Shown here piece by piece: positions 42,709 to 52,038 of a stretch of DNA of 64,000 bases. The notes below the pieces were generated by a model. That model was given only the letters and a program-made list of their open reading frames with translations, searched no databases and was not told the origin of the DNA. The first letter of the stretch is position 1. Each line of letters begins with the position of its first letter. Where the stretch lies: NCBI RefSeq assembly GCF_017741935.1, contig NZ_JAGHMH010000021.1, forward strand, positions 248,001-312,000. The letters run 5' to 3'. Origin of the DNA: Rhizobium sp. 16-449-1b. GTDB taxonomy: Bacteria; Pseudomonadota; Alphaproteobacteria; Rhizobiales; Rhizobiaceae. The position numbers and the translations under genes were made by a program.

Positions 42709-42724
42709 TGTACCGATCAGTACA
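42709..42724. promoter_or_regulatory. TetR-type palindromic operator upstream of the DUF1348-TetR unit
   Basis: TGTACCGATCAGTACA is a 16-base palindrome with seven of eight pairs matching. A degenerate second copy, GTACCTATCGGT, starts at 42691, 18-19 bases away. Both sit just before the DUF1348 start, so autoregulation by the downstream TetR is likely. Confidence 0.65.
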
Positions 42725-42903
42725 GGCTTAGCAAGAGGCGCAGGACTCGCAGCAGCGGTCATCGATCCGGTCGCCGCGAGATCGGATCGATGACAGTTGA
42801 GTCGGCAGTACCAAACTGACTACCGCCCGCTTGCCTTCAGAGCATCGGCGATCTTTCCGCCACCGTTGTCGGCACGATGCAGAAGCATCTTCTACAGGTA
42901 TCG

Positions 42904-43845
42904 TCACCGAATAGCGGCGCCGTAATCTTTCCGCTTCTCGCGAAAATGGCTCGGGGAAGCACCGATCACGCGCTTGAACGCGCGACTGAAGGACGCCTCG
43001 GAATCGTAGCCGAGCCGTTCGGCGACGGTTGCCACACGCTGCCCCTCGCGCAGCCATTCATGGGCCTGGTGCATGCGCATTCGCGCCACATAGCGCGCCG
43101 GCGTTTCGCCGACGACGCTGACGAAGCGCTGGGCGAAGCCGGAGCGCGATGCGCCCATGTGGCGCGCCAGTTCGTTCACGCTCCAGTCGTGCGCGGGATC
43201 GAGGTGGATGGCGGCCAGCACCCGGCCGACTTCCGGGTTGCGCACGGCGGCGAGCCAGCCGCTGGCGTCGCCGCAGCCATGCTCCACCCATGTGCGGATG
43301 ATCGTCGCCGTCAGCACGTCGGCAAGGCGCGAGAGTATGCCACCGGCGCCCACGCGGTTCATCTCGACCTCCCGCATCATGGCGTCGAGAAGCGGCGGGA
43401 TCGTCGGCTCGCTCTTGGCGAGATCGCTGGTGCGCATCACATCGGGCATCAGGTTGAGGAGCGGATGACGCTTGTCCACATTGAAGCGCATGACCGCGAA
43501 AAAGATGAGGTTGTTGCTGTCGGTGCATGGACATTGCAGGTCAACGATGCCATCGCACAGCGACTTGCGCGGCAGTTGCTCGACCGGCGTCGGCGAAATA
43601 CCCGGCTCGCTCGCGATCACATGCGCGTCGCCGCGCGGCAACAGCACGGCGTCGCCGGGGCGCATCTCCGTCCACTCGCCATCGGGTGCCTGCAGATAGG
43701 CGCTGCCGGCCGCCAGGAAGTGAAACCGCGCTTCCGCCTGCGCGGGATAGGCCGTAGCCCAGGGCGCGGACGGCTGGCAGCGACCGTATTCGACGCCATC
43801 GAGCCGCAGCCCACGCAGCATCTCGGTCAATGGATCAGTCATCAT
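42904..43845 (-). CDS. AraC-family regulator with cupin N-terminal domain
   Basis: A 313-residue regulator. The N-terminal 170 residues form an AraC-binding cupin (Cupin_6) with MRPGDAVLLPRGDAHVIA, and residues 205-305 hold the two helix-turn-helix motifs WSVNELARHMGASRSGFAQRF and VATVAERLGYDSEASFSRAF. It diverges from an MFS exporter gene (105 bases), a common efflux pair in this family. Either of two ATG codons may be used. A short inverted repeat (GACGCTA/TAGCGTC) lies in the shared promoter. Confidence 0.92.
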   Translation of the reverse strand: MMTDPLTEMLRGLRLDGVEYGRCQPSAPWATAYPAQAEARFHFLAAGSAYLQAPDGEWTEMRPGDAVLLPRGDAHVIASEPGISPTPVEQLPRKSLCDGIVDLQCPCTDSNNLIFFAVMRFNVDKRHPLLNLMPDVMRTSDLAKSEPTIPPLLDAMMREVEMNRVGAGGILSRLADVLTATIIRTWVEHGCGDASGWLAAVRNPEVGRVLAAIHLDPAHDWSVNELARHMGASRSGFAQRFVSVVGETPARYVARMRMHQAHEWLREGQRVATVAERLGYDSEASFSRAFKRVIGASPSHFREKRKDYGAAIR

Positions 43846-43906
43846 GGCCTCCGGCAGGTTTGGACGAATTGTTATGCTTTATAGCTTTTCCAGCATGGAA
43901 ACGCCA

Positions 43907-43925
43907 GACGCTAAGGCGTAGCGTC
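43907..43925. promoter_or_regulatory. Short inverted repeat in AraC/MFS promoter
   Basis: GACGCTA and TAGCGTC are exact inverted copies with five bases between. It lies about 25 bases before the MFS start codon, within the shared promoter, and may be an AraC site or an mRNA leader hairpin. Confidence 0.35.
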
Positions 43926-43949
43926 GCGGCAGAATTTACGGAGATGCAT

Positions 43950-45152
43950 ATGAACATTCACTCGGAGATCAACCATCCAGCCGTGAAGGGCGAGACACCT
44001 GCCGCATGGGCAGGCGTAGTTTCGCTGTCGCTTGGTGTATTTGGGCTCGTGACGGCGGAATTTCTACCCGCGAGCCTGCTGACACCGATGTCGCATGACC
44101 TCGGCGTCAGCCTCGGCGCGGCCGGGCAATCGGTGACGGCGACAGCAGTGGTCGGCGCGCTGGCGGGGCCGGGCGTCGTGCTCGGCACGGCCCGCTACGA
44201 TCGCCGTTACACGCTGCTGGCGCTCACAAGCCTGCTCATCATCTCGAGCCTGATCGCCGCCACGGCAAATGGCCTTGTGACCCTGCTCCTGTCGCGCGCG
44301 CTGCTCGGCGTCGGGCTTGGTGGTTTCTGGGCGATGTCGCTGGCGCTTGCCATGCGCCTCGTGCCGGAACGCTTGATGCCGCGCGCCATGGCGATCGTGA
44401 TGACCGGTGTGTCGGCGGCAACGGTCTGTGCGGCGCCTGTTGGAGCCTGGGTCGGCGAGGCGTTCGGCTGGCGCGCGGCCTTCTGGATCGCCTCCGTGCT
44501 GGGCGTCGTCGCATTCCTCGTCCAGGCGTTCACGCTTCCGGCCATGCCGCCGACAAGTTCGGGCGGCCTCGGCACGATGGCCTCGGTCTTGCGCCGTCCT
44601 GCCATCCGGCTCGGCCTCGTCACCATCCTTTTCGTCGTCGCCGGTCATTTCGCGGGCTTCACCTTCATCCGACCGTTTCTTGAAACGGTGCCGCATTTCG
44701 GTGTCGAGGCGATTTCTGGCATTCTTCTCGCCTTCGGCATCGGCGGTTTCATCGGCAATATCGTCGGCGGCCTGATCGCCGAGCGCAACACGACGCTTGC
44801 CATAACGCTTGCTGCCTCAGGCATTGCCGTCACCGCCTTCCTGCTTGCCTTCGCCGGCGAGGCGCCGGCGCTGGCTGCGGTCGCCACAGCCCTTTGGGGC
44901 TTTGCCTTCGGCGCATTGCCGGTCAGCGTGCAGAGCTTCATCACCGAGGCTGCCGCCGACGAGGCCGAGAGTGCAGGAGCCCTCATGCTGACGACGTTTC
45001 AGGTCGCGATTTCGAGCGGCGCCGTGCTCGGCGGGCTGATCGTCGATGTCCAGGGGGCAGCGGGCGTCTTTGCCTTCGCCGGCATCGCCGCCCTGCTCGG
45101 TGCCACGCTGATTGGCGTCGCCAGCCGCCGCAGGATGGTCACCGCGGGCTGA
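43950..45152 (+). CDS. MFS transporter (YdhP/arabinose-efflux-like)
   Basis: A 400-residue 12-helix major facilitator. The GGAG site lies six bases before the ATG of MNIHSEINHPA; an ATG two codons earlier has worse spacing. FLPASLLTPMSHDLGVSLGAAGQSV and ALAMRLVPERLMPRAMAI (loop) are typical of the YdhP/SotB efflux group. A strong terminator follows its stop. The divergent AraC regulator is the probable activator or repressor. Confidence 0.9.
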   Translation: MNIHSEINHPAVKGETPAAWAGVVSLSLGVFGLVTAEFLPASLLTPMSHDLGVSLGAAGQSVTATAVVGALAGPGVVLGTARYDRRYTLLALTSLLIISSLIAATANGLVTLLLSRALLGVGLGGFWAMSLALAMRLVPERLMPRAMAIVMTGVSAATVCAAPVGAWVGEAFGWRAAFWIASVLGVVAFLVQAFTLPAMPPTSSGGLGTMASVLRRPAIRLGLVTILFVVAGHFAGFTFIRPFLETVPHFGVEAISGILLAFGIGGFIGNIVGGLIAERNTTLAITLAASGIAVTAFLLAFAGEAPALAAVATALWGFAFGALPVSVQSFITEAAADEAESAGALMLTTFQVAISSGAVLGGLIVDVQGAAGVFAFAGIAALLGATLIGVASRRRMVTAG

Positions 45153-45172
45153 TAATGTCCGATACGCATCTA

Positions 45173-45203
45173 GGCCCCGCGCAGTGATGAACCGCGCGGG
45201 GCC
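45173..45203 (+). terminator. Terminator hairpin after MFS gene
   Basis: GGCCCCGCGC and GCGCGGGGCC form a perfect 10-bp GC stem with an 11-base loop, 20 bases after the stop codon, followed by GACCTTTG. Strong stem, short T stretch. Confidence 0.7.
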
Positions 45204-45279
45204 GACCTTTGTCCGCGATCGGCCAGACGGCCGGCGCTCTCACCTGTGCAGCGCACGGGAATTGTGGCATAGTTGCCCC

Positions 45280-46251
45280 ATGGCGATACATGTCTTGGCA
45301 GTCCATCGCGACACGGTCGGGACGGAAAAGGGGGCGGGCGGTTCGCTTGCGGCCGCCTATTCCGTGGGCATCTTCTGCTGGCTGCTATCATCAGGCGTCT
45401 ATATCGCCGCCAAATGGGTCTCTCCCGAAATGCCTCCCTGGGCGCTTTGCTTCTGGCGCGTGTTGATCGCCTGGGCGATCCTGATGCCGATCGTCTACCG
45501 GCATTTCGGCGCCATGATCGCGCTCCTGCGGGCGCGCGGTCTCGAACTACTCATCATCGGCGGTATCGGGCTTGCGATCTGCCAGGGCTTGATCTTCGTC
45601 GGCCTCGAACATGCCGACGCCACGACAGCCGGCATCATCATCGCCCTGATCCCGATCATCACCATGATCCTTGCCCGCTTCATTCTGGCCGAGCCGATGG
45701 GGCGCTGGCAGGTGATTGGATCGATCCTCGCCTTTGCGGGCATCGTGGTCATCATCATCAAGGGCAGCCCGGCCGCACTTTTGCGTCTCGACTTCAATCC
45801 CGGCGAATTGTGGATCGTCGCCGGCGCCTTCTGTTTCAGCCTCTACACGGTCCTGCTTCGCAGGGCGAAATTCGATGTGAATCGCCTTGCGCTCCTCGTG
45901 CTGCTGCTCGGTGCCGCGGCGCTGACGGCGCTGCCCTTCTATCTGTTCGAGCTTGTTTCCGACGAACGCTCGACGCTGAATGCCAGCGGCCTTATCGCGC
46001 TCGGCTATGTCGCGATCCCCGGCGGCGCAATCATGTATTATCTCTTCAATCGCAGCATCGAAGCCCTGGGCGCGGCGCGGGCGGGCGTGCTGCTTTACAT
46101 CCAGACGATCTTTATCGCCGTGCTCGCCTACCTCATCCTCGGCGAACAATTGCAACGCTATCATCTCGAAGGGGCGGCACTCATCGTCGCCGGATTGCTT
46201 CTCATCATCCTGCTGAAGCCTCCGACCAGAGCGGTGACGGCGAAAGCCTGA
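45280..46251 (+). CDS. EamA/DMT-family transporter
   Basis: A 323-residue membrane protein with ten helices made of two EamA repeats (GVYIAAKWVSPEMPPWALCFWRV, quoted in part, and a second half starting near GELWIVAGAFCFSLYTVLLRR). The family exports metabolites or amino acids. The start is the ATG of MAIHVLAVH; it has no strong ribosome site, and a GTG or later ATG cannot be excluded. It stands after the MFS terminator and is likely expressed from its own promoter. Confidence 0.87.
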   Translation: MAIHVLAVHRDTVGTEKGAGGSLAAAYSVGIFCWLLSSGVYIAAKWVSPEMPPWALCFWRVLIAWAILMPIVYRHFGAMIALLRARGLELLIIGGIGLAICQGLIFVGLEHADATTAGIIIALIPIITMILARFILAEPMGRWQVIGSILAFAGIVVIIIKGSPAALLRLDFNPGELWIVAGAFCFSLYTVLLRRAKFDVNRLALLVLLLGAAALTALPFYLFELVSDERSTLNASGLIALGYVAIPGGAIMYYLFNRSIEALGAARAGVLLYIQTIFIAVLAYLILGEQLQRYHLEGAALIVAGLLLIILLKPPTRAVTAKA

Positions 46252-46558
46252 GGAGCGCGCAATGGGCGCAAAACCCTCAGGTCTGAGCCCTGCGTGATCC
46301 TCTTCCCGCGCGAGAGACAACGCCTCGATCCGGCCCGCAAACGCGCTCACAAGGACCGTTCTTCGCGATCATATGAATCTCCCATGCCAACGCCACGGAC
46401 GCGTGGCCGCGAAGCCAAGCAAAAACACATTCCTTCTGCGTAGATCGTCCAAGGGATGGGCGCCGCGTCCCTAATGTGGGGGCGGGCCGTGGCCGCTCAT
46501 TGACAAGACGTCAACGCGGCAAATATCTCGCGGAGCTTTTCATTGATGGAGAGGCAAG
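46252..46558. other. 307-base intergenic region
   Basis: No credible gene. A short stem (GCCACG/CGTGGC with a GACG loop, 46392-46407) may be the terminator of the EamA gene. A GGAG ribosome site for the next gene is at the far end. Confidence 0.45.
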
Positions 46559-46864
46559 ATGCGCCTGAACATATGGACTGCGTTTGCATTGGCTTCCTTG
46601 ATGGCGCTGACGGCGTCGCCACCAGCGCCGGCCTACGCCGTGACGGTCAACATTCACGTCGGCTCCGATCTCAACTTCGGTCGCGCGATCAGCTGCCGGC
46701 AAGGGCAGCAACTCCTTCAGAACCGCGGTTTCCGCAATGTGCGCCGCGTCGATTGCAGGGGCCGGACGTTCATCTACCACGCAAGGCGCGGCAGCAGCGA
46801 TTTCGAGATTGCCTTGAGCGCCCACACGGGCCGCGTGATCCGCATGACCAGGCTTCGCCGATAG
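46559..46864 (+). CDS. Small secreted protein of unknown function
   Basis: A 101-residue protein with a GGAG site before its ATG. Signal peptide MRLNIWTAFALASLMALTAS with cleavage after AYA near residue 27, then a Cys pair (ISCRQGQQLL, RRVDCRGRTF) 20 residues apart that could form a disulfide, and an ending rich in Arg (IALSAHTGRVIRMTRLRR). The final domain resembles PepSY-like beta hairpins seen in small rhizobial exported proteins. I do not recognise a function. Convergent with the AI-2E-type gene, 19 bases away. Confidence 0.65.
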   Translation: MRLNIWTAFALASLMALTASPPAPAYAVTVNIHVGSDLNFGRAISCRQGQQLLQNRGFRNVRRVDCRGRTFIYHARRGSSDFEIALSAHTGRVIRMTRLRR

Positions 46865-46883
46865 GCGTCCATCAGCCTGAGCT

Positions 46884-47921
46884 TCATCGGAGCCTGCCAT
46901 CAGGTTCGCCGGGCGCGCCGAGGATTTCCGCCACCCAGCGTGTCGAGGAAAACCGTGCGCAGAAGGTAAGGATCGCGATCGTGATCGGCACGCCGATGAA
47001 GGCGCCGAACACGCCCCAGACGAACGACCAGGAAAAGACCGAAAACAGCACGAGGAACGGCGACATCGCAAGCGCGTAACCGGCAACGCGCGGTTCGATA
47101 TAACTTCCGATGACAAACTGTATGATGTTGAGCCCGGCGAAGATCAGGATCGCGGCCTCCGGCGAGCCGAATTGCGCCAGGGCGTAAGCGCTTGGCAGCA
47201 ATGTTGCCACGAAGGGCCCCATGAACGGGATGTAATTCAGCGTAAACGCGATGACGCCCCATTCGGCGGCGAAGCGCAGGCCGAACAGCGCGGAAAGCAC
47301 CCAGACGAGCGTGCCGGTGGCAAGGCTCATGACGGTGCGGACGGCCATGTAGCGCCGCAGCTTGGCTGCCGTCTGCAGCGCGCCGCCGATGATTGCGTCC
47401 GCCCTCTCTTCACTCAGAGCCTTTCGAATGTTGCGGGCGACGGCCTCCGTATCGAGCAGGCCCAGGAGCACATAAACGACCACGACGATCCAGAAGGAGA
47501 TCATCGTGTTCAAGCGGGCGGTCGCGCCTTGCAGTACGCGGAGCAGCGAACTGAAGTTGAAATAGTCCGCCCATACGCCGGCGATGACGATGCCGTGCCC
47601 GTCGAGCCATTGGACGAGATCGCCATAGAGCAGCTGGAAGCGAGCGGCATCGCTAACGACAGAGCGGCCGATGCGGCCGAAACCCCAGGCGGATATGGAG
47701 GCGAGCGCGATGAAGACGCAGACGATCACCGCGACCACCACCGCAAGCGCCAACAGCTTGGGGAGAGCCCGCTGCAATCTCTGCTGAAGCGGCCAGACGA
47801 GACCGATGATGAAAAGCGCGCCGGCAACGGGAGCGAAGACGCTGGCAGCCATCCGGAGAACGCACAAGACCGCTATCGCAGCAAGGATCGCCAGGAGAGT
47901 GATAACCGCTCGGCTATTCAT
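46884..47921 (-). CDS. AI-2E-family transporter (PerM-like)
   Basis: A 345-residue membrane protein with about eight helices. GVIAFTLNYIPFMGPFVATLLPSAYAL and GSYIEPRVAGYALAMSPFLVLFSV are the conserved stretches of the AI-2E exporter/PerM family. Its roles include autoinducer export and other transport; here it is unassigned. The start ATG of MNSRAVITLL is preceded by GGAGGGG about 13 bases away, somewhat distant; the longer frame is Ser-rich and not coding. It lies 150 bases after an SLC13 transporter gene on the same strand. Confidence 0.83.
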   Translation of the reverse strand: MNSRAVITLLAILAAIAVLCVLRMAASVFAPVAGALFIIGLVWPLQQRLQRALPKLLALAVVVAVIVCVFIALASISAWGFGRIGRSVVSDAARFQLLYGDLVQWLDGHGIVIAGVWADYFNFSSLLRVLQGATARLNTMISFWIVVVVYVLLGLLDTEAVARNIRKALSEERADAIIGGALQTAAKLRRYMAVRTVMSLATGTLVWVLSALFGLRFAAEWGVIAFTLNYIPFMGPFVATLLPSAYALAQFGSPEAAILIFAGLNIIQFVIGSYIEPRVAGYALAMSPFLVLFSVFSWSFVWGVFGAFIGVPITIAILTFCARFSSTRWVAEILGAPGEPDGRLR

Positions 47922-48071
47922 CCAGTCGACATCCCCTCCGATTGCCTTCGAGCAACCATCCTCACAAATATGATTGGGCGGGCAATCGGTTGCCTGTCCC
48001 AAAAGCATGCCTGACGTCTCTAATCTGCGTGATGATGAACTGCTCGCAGCTGCCCGCCGTCCTGCCGACAC

Positions 48072-49886
48072 CTAGGTGAACGGCCATATCCGCGGAACCA
48101 GGAAGACGGCCACGATGAAAAACCACGCCATCAGAGGCGTGCCGAGTTTCCAGTAGTCGCCGAACCGATAGCCTCCAGCGCCCATCACCATCATGTTTGT
48201 TGTTGTCGCGATCGGCGTCATGAAGGATGCCGATCCGGCGATGCAGAGGCTCATCAGCACCGGGTGCGGCTGGATATGCATGGCGGAGGCCGCCGCCATT
48301 GCGATAGGAATGACCAGCATGGTCGTCGCCGTGTTGCTCATGACCTGCCCCAACACCGCCGTGAGCACGAAGAGACCGGCAACCAGAGCACTCGGTCCGG
48401 CCGAGCCGAGCGCGGAGACCAGTTCGTCGGCGACGAACTTTGCCGTGCCTGACTGTATCATCGCCGTTGAAATCGGCATCATCGCGCCGATGAGGATGAC
48501 CGTCGTCCAGTGAACGGCGCGGTAGGATTGCTCGACGGTAATCGCGCCGGAAGCAACAAGCACGCAGGCGCAGAGGATGCCTGCCACGGCAGGCGGCACG
48601 ATGTTCGATGCCAACATGACAACAAGCCCGATCAGTGTCGCCACGGCGACCTTGGCGCCCGGACCCATAGGCACAGCGTGGCGGCGAACGAGATCGGGGG
48701 AATCGACGACGAGGACATCGGGATCATCGAGGCGCAGATCGAGCGCTTCCCAGCTTCCTTCGAGCAAGATCGTATCGCCGGCCTTGAGCTCCGGGTTGGC
48801 ATAGTCGATCTCCGCACCGCCGCGATGCACCGCCAGGACGACGAGGTCGCCGCTCTCCGTGGCAAGGCCCGGAAACATCGATTGCCCGATCAGCTTGGAT
48901 CGCGGCGGGATCATCACCTCTGCCAAGCCGGACCTGCGATTGAATGCGGCGCTGCCGCTACCCGTCGGCGCATCCTCGCGAACGGCAAGATGGAGCCGCG
49001 CGGCAACCTCGGCGACAGCCTGGGCGGTGCCGCGCACGAGCAGATAATCATCGGCAATCATGGCCCTGTCCCGAACCAGAAGACCGGATGCGGCGGCCTG
49101 GACGGCCATCAGCTGCATGTCGCTCGCGGCACCCAGATCGATCTTGTCAGTGCGCAGCCCAACGAGAGGTGAGTCCCGGCGAACGCGGAGCCGGAAAAGC
49201 CCATCTTCAAGGCCGTAATGCTCGACCAGCGTCTGAGCGTGGCCGCTGAAATCGGCGGGCAGCCGTGCATTCGTCTGCCGGGGGAGCAGATACTTGCCCA
49301 ACAACAGGACAACAAAGACGGTTCCGGCGAGAAGGGGAACGCCGACGAGGGCGAATTCGGTAAAGCCGAAACCTTCAAGCCCCGCGTCTTCAAGCGCCTC
49401 CGAGACAAGGAAATTCTTCGGGGCACCGGTCAACAGCAGGTTTGCCCCGGCATGGGCGGCGAAGGCCAAGGGCATCAGCAGTTGCGCGGGCGATTGATTG
49501 AGCCGCACCGCCGCGAACACCGCAATGGGCATGAGCGCGGCCACAGCCCCGCTGCCGCTCAGAAGCGACGTCAGGCACCCAACGGAGATCATCAGAACAA
49601 ACAAAAGCCGGCTGCGGTTGTTCTGGCCAGCGAGCGAGATGAGCGCTTGTCCGCACCACGCCGTAACGCCAGTTCGTTCAAGTGCGGCACTGACGATGAA
49701 GAGGCTGGCGACGAAGAGGACGGCGCGATCGCCGAAGCCGGCCAATGCCTGATCCAGCGTTACGAGCCCCGCAGCCCATAGCGAAAGCGCCGCCGCGAAG
49801 GCGACGGCGATCACGGGCAGCCTGTTCCACGCAAAAAGAACGATCGTCGCGAGGATGATGCAGCAGGTTGTCTGGATCGGGGTCAA
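48072..49886 (-). CDS. SLC13 family permease with TrkA-C (RCK_C) domains, paralogue A
   Basis: A 604-residue anion permease (citrate/sulfate type) with two membrane halves. Residues 1-195 hold the first, 210-385 two TrkA_C nucleotide-like domains (RRDSPLVGLRTDKIDL, then IPPRSKLIGQSMFPGLATESGD), and 395-600 the second with SNTATTMLVIPIAMAAA, the conserved SNT loop. It starts at TTG after GGAGGG. A close paralogue lies 2.1 kb away on the other strand, with two unrelated genes between. Substrate unknown. Confidence 0.87.
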   Translation of the reverse strand: MTPIQTTCCIILATIVLFAWNRLPVIAVAFAAALSLWAAGLVTLDQALAGFGDRAVLFVASLFIVSAALERTGVTAWCGQALISLAGQNNRSRLLFVLMISVGCLTSLLSGSGAVAALMPIAVFAAVRLNQSPAQLLMPLAFAAHAGANLLLTGAPKNFLVSEALEDAGLEGFGFTEFALVGVPLLAGTVFVVLLLGKYLLPRQTNARLPADFSGHAQTLVEHYGLEDGLFRLRVRRDSPLVGLRTDKIDLGAASDMQLMAVQAAASGLLVRDRAMIADDYLLVRGTAQAVAEVAARLHLAVREDAPTGSGSAAFNRRSGLAEVMIPPRSKLIGQSMFPGLATESGDLVVLAVHRGGAEIDYANPELKAGDTILLEGSWEALDLRLDDPDVLVVDSPDLVRRHAVPMGPGAKVAVATLIGLVVMLASNIVPPAVAGILCACVLVASGAITVEQSYRAVHWTTVILIGAMMPISTAMIQSGTAKFVADELVSALGSAGPSALVAGLFVLTAVLGQVMSNTATTMLVIPIAMAAASAMHIQPHPVLMSLCIAGSASFMTPIATTTNMMVMGAGGYRFGDYWKLGTPLMAWFFIVAVFLVPRIWPFT

Positions 49887-49943
49887 GCAGGCCCTCCCCG
49901 CCTAGCACGCCGGTATCGATGAAACCTCCCATGCATGGCTGCG

Positions 49944-50465
49944 TTACGAAGTCGCTGCTGGCGCCGTCTCCGCTTCAGCTTGGGCGGCTGACAAAGCTTG
50001 GCGCAAGGCAGCCTCCCTGGTCTCATCGAAGGACGTCTGCAGAAGCTCACCGCCAATGCCCCTGAGATCGGCCAGCACCTTATCAGCAGTCATCTTGCGC
50101 ACGAGCAGGAAAAGCCCCGCCGTGCCCGGCTGCAAGGCCGACGCGGCCTTCTTCATGAATTCGTCGTTGATGCCGACATCGCTGAGTTGGCCCGCAAGCG
50201 CACCGGAGGCAGCGCCCAGCGCGGTGCCGACCAGAGGCATCAGGAAGATCGCCCCGATCACCGTTCCCCACAAGGCGCCCGAGGCAGCACCGCGTGCCGT
50301 GAGATTGACCATCTGATTGAGCTTGATCTGCGCCTTCTCGTTCTTCACGACGACGACGGCGTCTTCCAGCTCGATGAGATATTCCTGCTGCAGCGACAGC
50401 ACCTTCTGTCGCACCTCTTCGGCCTTTGCTTCCGTTGGGAACCCGATGAAAATCAGATCGCTCAT
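49944..50465 (-). CDS. DUF1269 membrane-associated protein
   Basis: A 173-residue protein of the DUF1269 family. MSDLIFIGFPTEAKAEEVRQKVLSLQQEYLIELEDAVV is the conserved N-terminal part, and GAASGALWGTVIGAIFLMPLVGTALGAASGALAG a Gly-rich membrane hairpin near residues 75-110. AAGGGGGC precedes the ATG; the longer frame is not supported. Family function is unknown. It is 57 bases from the SLC13 paralogue A start on the same strand and may be cotranscribed with it. Confidence 0.87.
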   Translation of the reverse strand: MSDLIFIGFPTEAKAEEVRQKVLSLQQEYLIELEDAVVVVKNEKAQIKLNQMVNLTARGAASGALWGTVIGAIFLMPLVGTALGAASGALAGQLSDVGINDEFMKKAASALQPGTAGLFLLVRKMTADKVLADLRGIGGELLQTSFDETREAALRQALSAAQAEAETAPAATS

Positions 50466-50602
50466 GTCCGCCCCCTTGCTGAAAAATCGACCGTTAGCGA
50501 CAACGTGCATGCGCCGCCACTACGCTAGCAATTGCCGCGGCAATAATGATGCGCGGCGAATCCCAATATTGCGCCGGTCGTCCCATTTTCGGCTTTGGCG
50601 TC

Positions 50603-51736
50603 TCATTGGCTGGTCGCCATGTCGAAGATCAATATCGGCGCGGCAACCGCAAATGTCGCGGCGGCGCCGATCGCATCGACCGCCGTCGTGGGCCTTGCGA
50701 CATCAGCGTCCGAGATTTGCTGCCCCTGCACCAGCCGATCGCCGATCAGCCGAACGGCCTCGGGGCTGGTGGCGAATAGCGCGTGATTGACCCGATCGCC
50801 CGAACTCAAAGCGCTCAAATCCAGCACCGTGACGCCCTGCAGATCCGAGAGGGCCTGGCGGTAGTCTTCCTGCGAAGGGTCGATGCCGCCAAGGCGAGCA
50901 TCTCCGCGCGCAATGAACCGCGACAAGCGAAGCGCCAAATCGTTGCGCGCAACGAAGATCGTGATCTTGGGTCGCTTCGGCCCCATATCCTCCACCTGCC
51001 GGCGAAAGACGCCGACATCCAGATCCGGAGACGCGAGGATAAGGCTAGAGACCTTGCTCGGCACGCCGCCCCGCCGCAGAGCGACCTGCCTGATCGCCTC
51101 CACCGTGAGCCAGGCGCCCATGGAATGGGCGAGCACCACCACTTCGTTGATCGATTGGCTGTCGATCGCGGCCTCAAGCAGGTTTGCCAGATCCGATCGC
51201 GAGTAGGATGCGTTATCAAGGTCGCGCTTGTAATCGAGAAACCGCCCGCGCGACGGCCATGAAAAGAGGATCGGGACAGCATCCGCATCTGAATCGTGCA
51301 CGAGTTGCGCGAAGCGGAAAACCGCGCGATCGAAGGTCGTGCTGTAACCATGGACGAAGACGAAGGCGCGCCGTTTGTGGGCCCCTGGGGCACGAAACGC
51401 GGCGGCGATATCTTCGCGCTTGATCGGGGTTATCGATGTCGCGGCGAAGGTCCGCTCGGGATCGCCGGGAGAACGGCGCGGCAGCTCGAGCGTGCCTGCC
51501 TTTCGGTTTGGCGGAACTGAAATCCTGATCCGAGTGTACGACACGGATGCGCCCCGTTCACCGCCATAGAGTACCGCCGGGTCCTCGACCGGTGCCCGCG
51601 TCGTCGCTGCGATGAGCGTGATCTGATCGGCGTCTTTTGCAGGGCGGGTTACGTTTAAAAGCCCCGCCTGCGGACCGGCGCATGCCAGCAGGCATGCATT
51701 GAGAACCAAAACAATGAACAGCCGCCGCCAGCGCAT
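50603..51736 (-). CDS. Lipoprotein alpha/beta hydrolase (DUF900 family)
   Basis: A 377-residue hydrolase with a lipoprotein signal (MRWRRLFIVLVLNACLLACA; lipobox LLAC near residue 19). The DUF900-type core has FVFVHGYSTTFDRAVFR near 125 and the nucleophile elbow VVLAHSMGAWL near 205. A YTRIRISVPPN stretch before the core is typical of this family of outer-envelope esterases. The start has only a weak ribosome site; the longer frame is unsupported. It ends 138 bases before the DUF1269 gene on the same strand. Confidence 0.82.
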   Translation of the reverse strand: MRWRRLFIVLVLNACLLACAGPQAGLLNVTRPAKDADQITLIAATTRAPVEDPAVLYGGERGASVSYTRIRISVPPNRKAGTLELPRRSPGDPERTFAATSITPIKREDIAAAFRAPGAHKRRAFVFVHGYSTTFDRAVFRFAQLVHDSDADAVPILFSWPSRGRFLDYKRDLDNASYSRSDLANLLEAAIDSQSINEVVVLAHSMGAWLTVEAIRQVALRRGGVPSKVSSLILASPDLDVGVFRRQVEDMGPKRPKITIFVARNDLALRLSRFIARGDARLGGIDPSQEDYRQALSDLQGVTVLDLSALSSGDRVNHALFATSPEAVRLIGDRLVQGQQISDADVARPTTAVDAIGAAATFAVAAPILIFDMATSQ

Positions 51737-52038
51737 CGTTATCTCGGCACGTCGGGGCGGCGATACGAGACCCTTTCGCCAACACACACGGTTACCATAG
51801 CAAAAACGCTCTCCAAGCCCTATCACGTTCACCTGCTTCCAGGCTTCGCACGGGGTCAATAGCTCCAGCCTGAAATCGATCAGGCTAGGAATACTCCGGG
51901 ACGCACAGCGTAGCTTCGGGACGCCCGGCTCATGACATCTAGTATCCCCCGGCTCATCCTGTGGGACGATTTCATATGCTCTGATCGGCCATCATTGCCT
52001 TTGAAATCACCTCAAGATCGGGTCTTCTCAAAGGGATA
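51737..52038. other. 302-base divergent promoter region
   Basis: Divergent promoter between the lipoprotein hydrolase and SLC13 paralogue B. CCCGGCTCAT occurs twice 26 bases apart around 51925-51960, and CGGGACGC also twice nearby. No gene or clear operator is seen. Confidence 0.4.
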
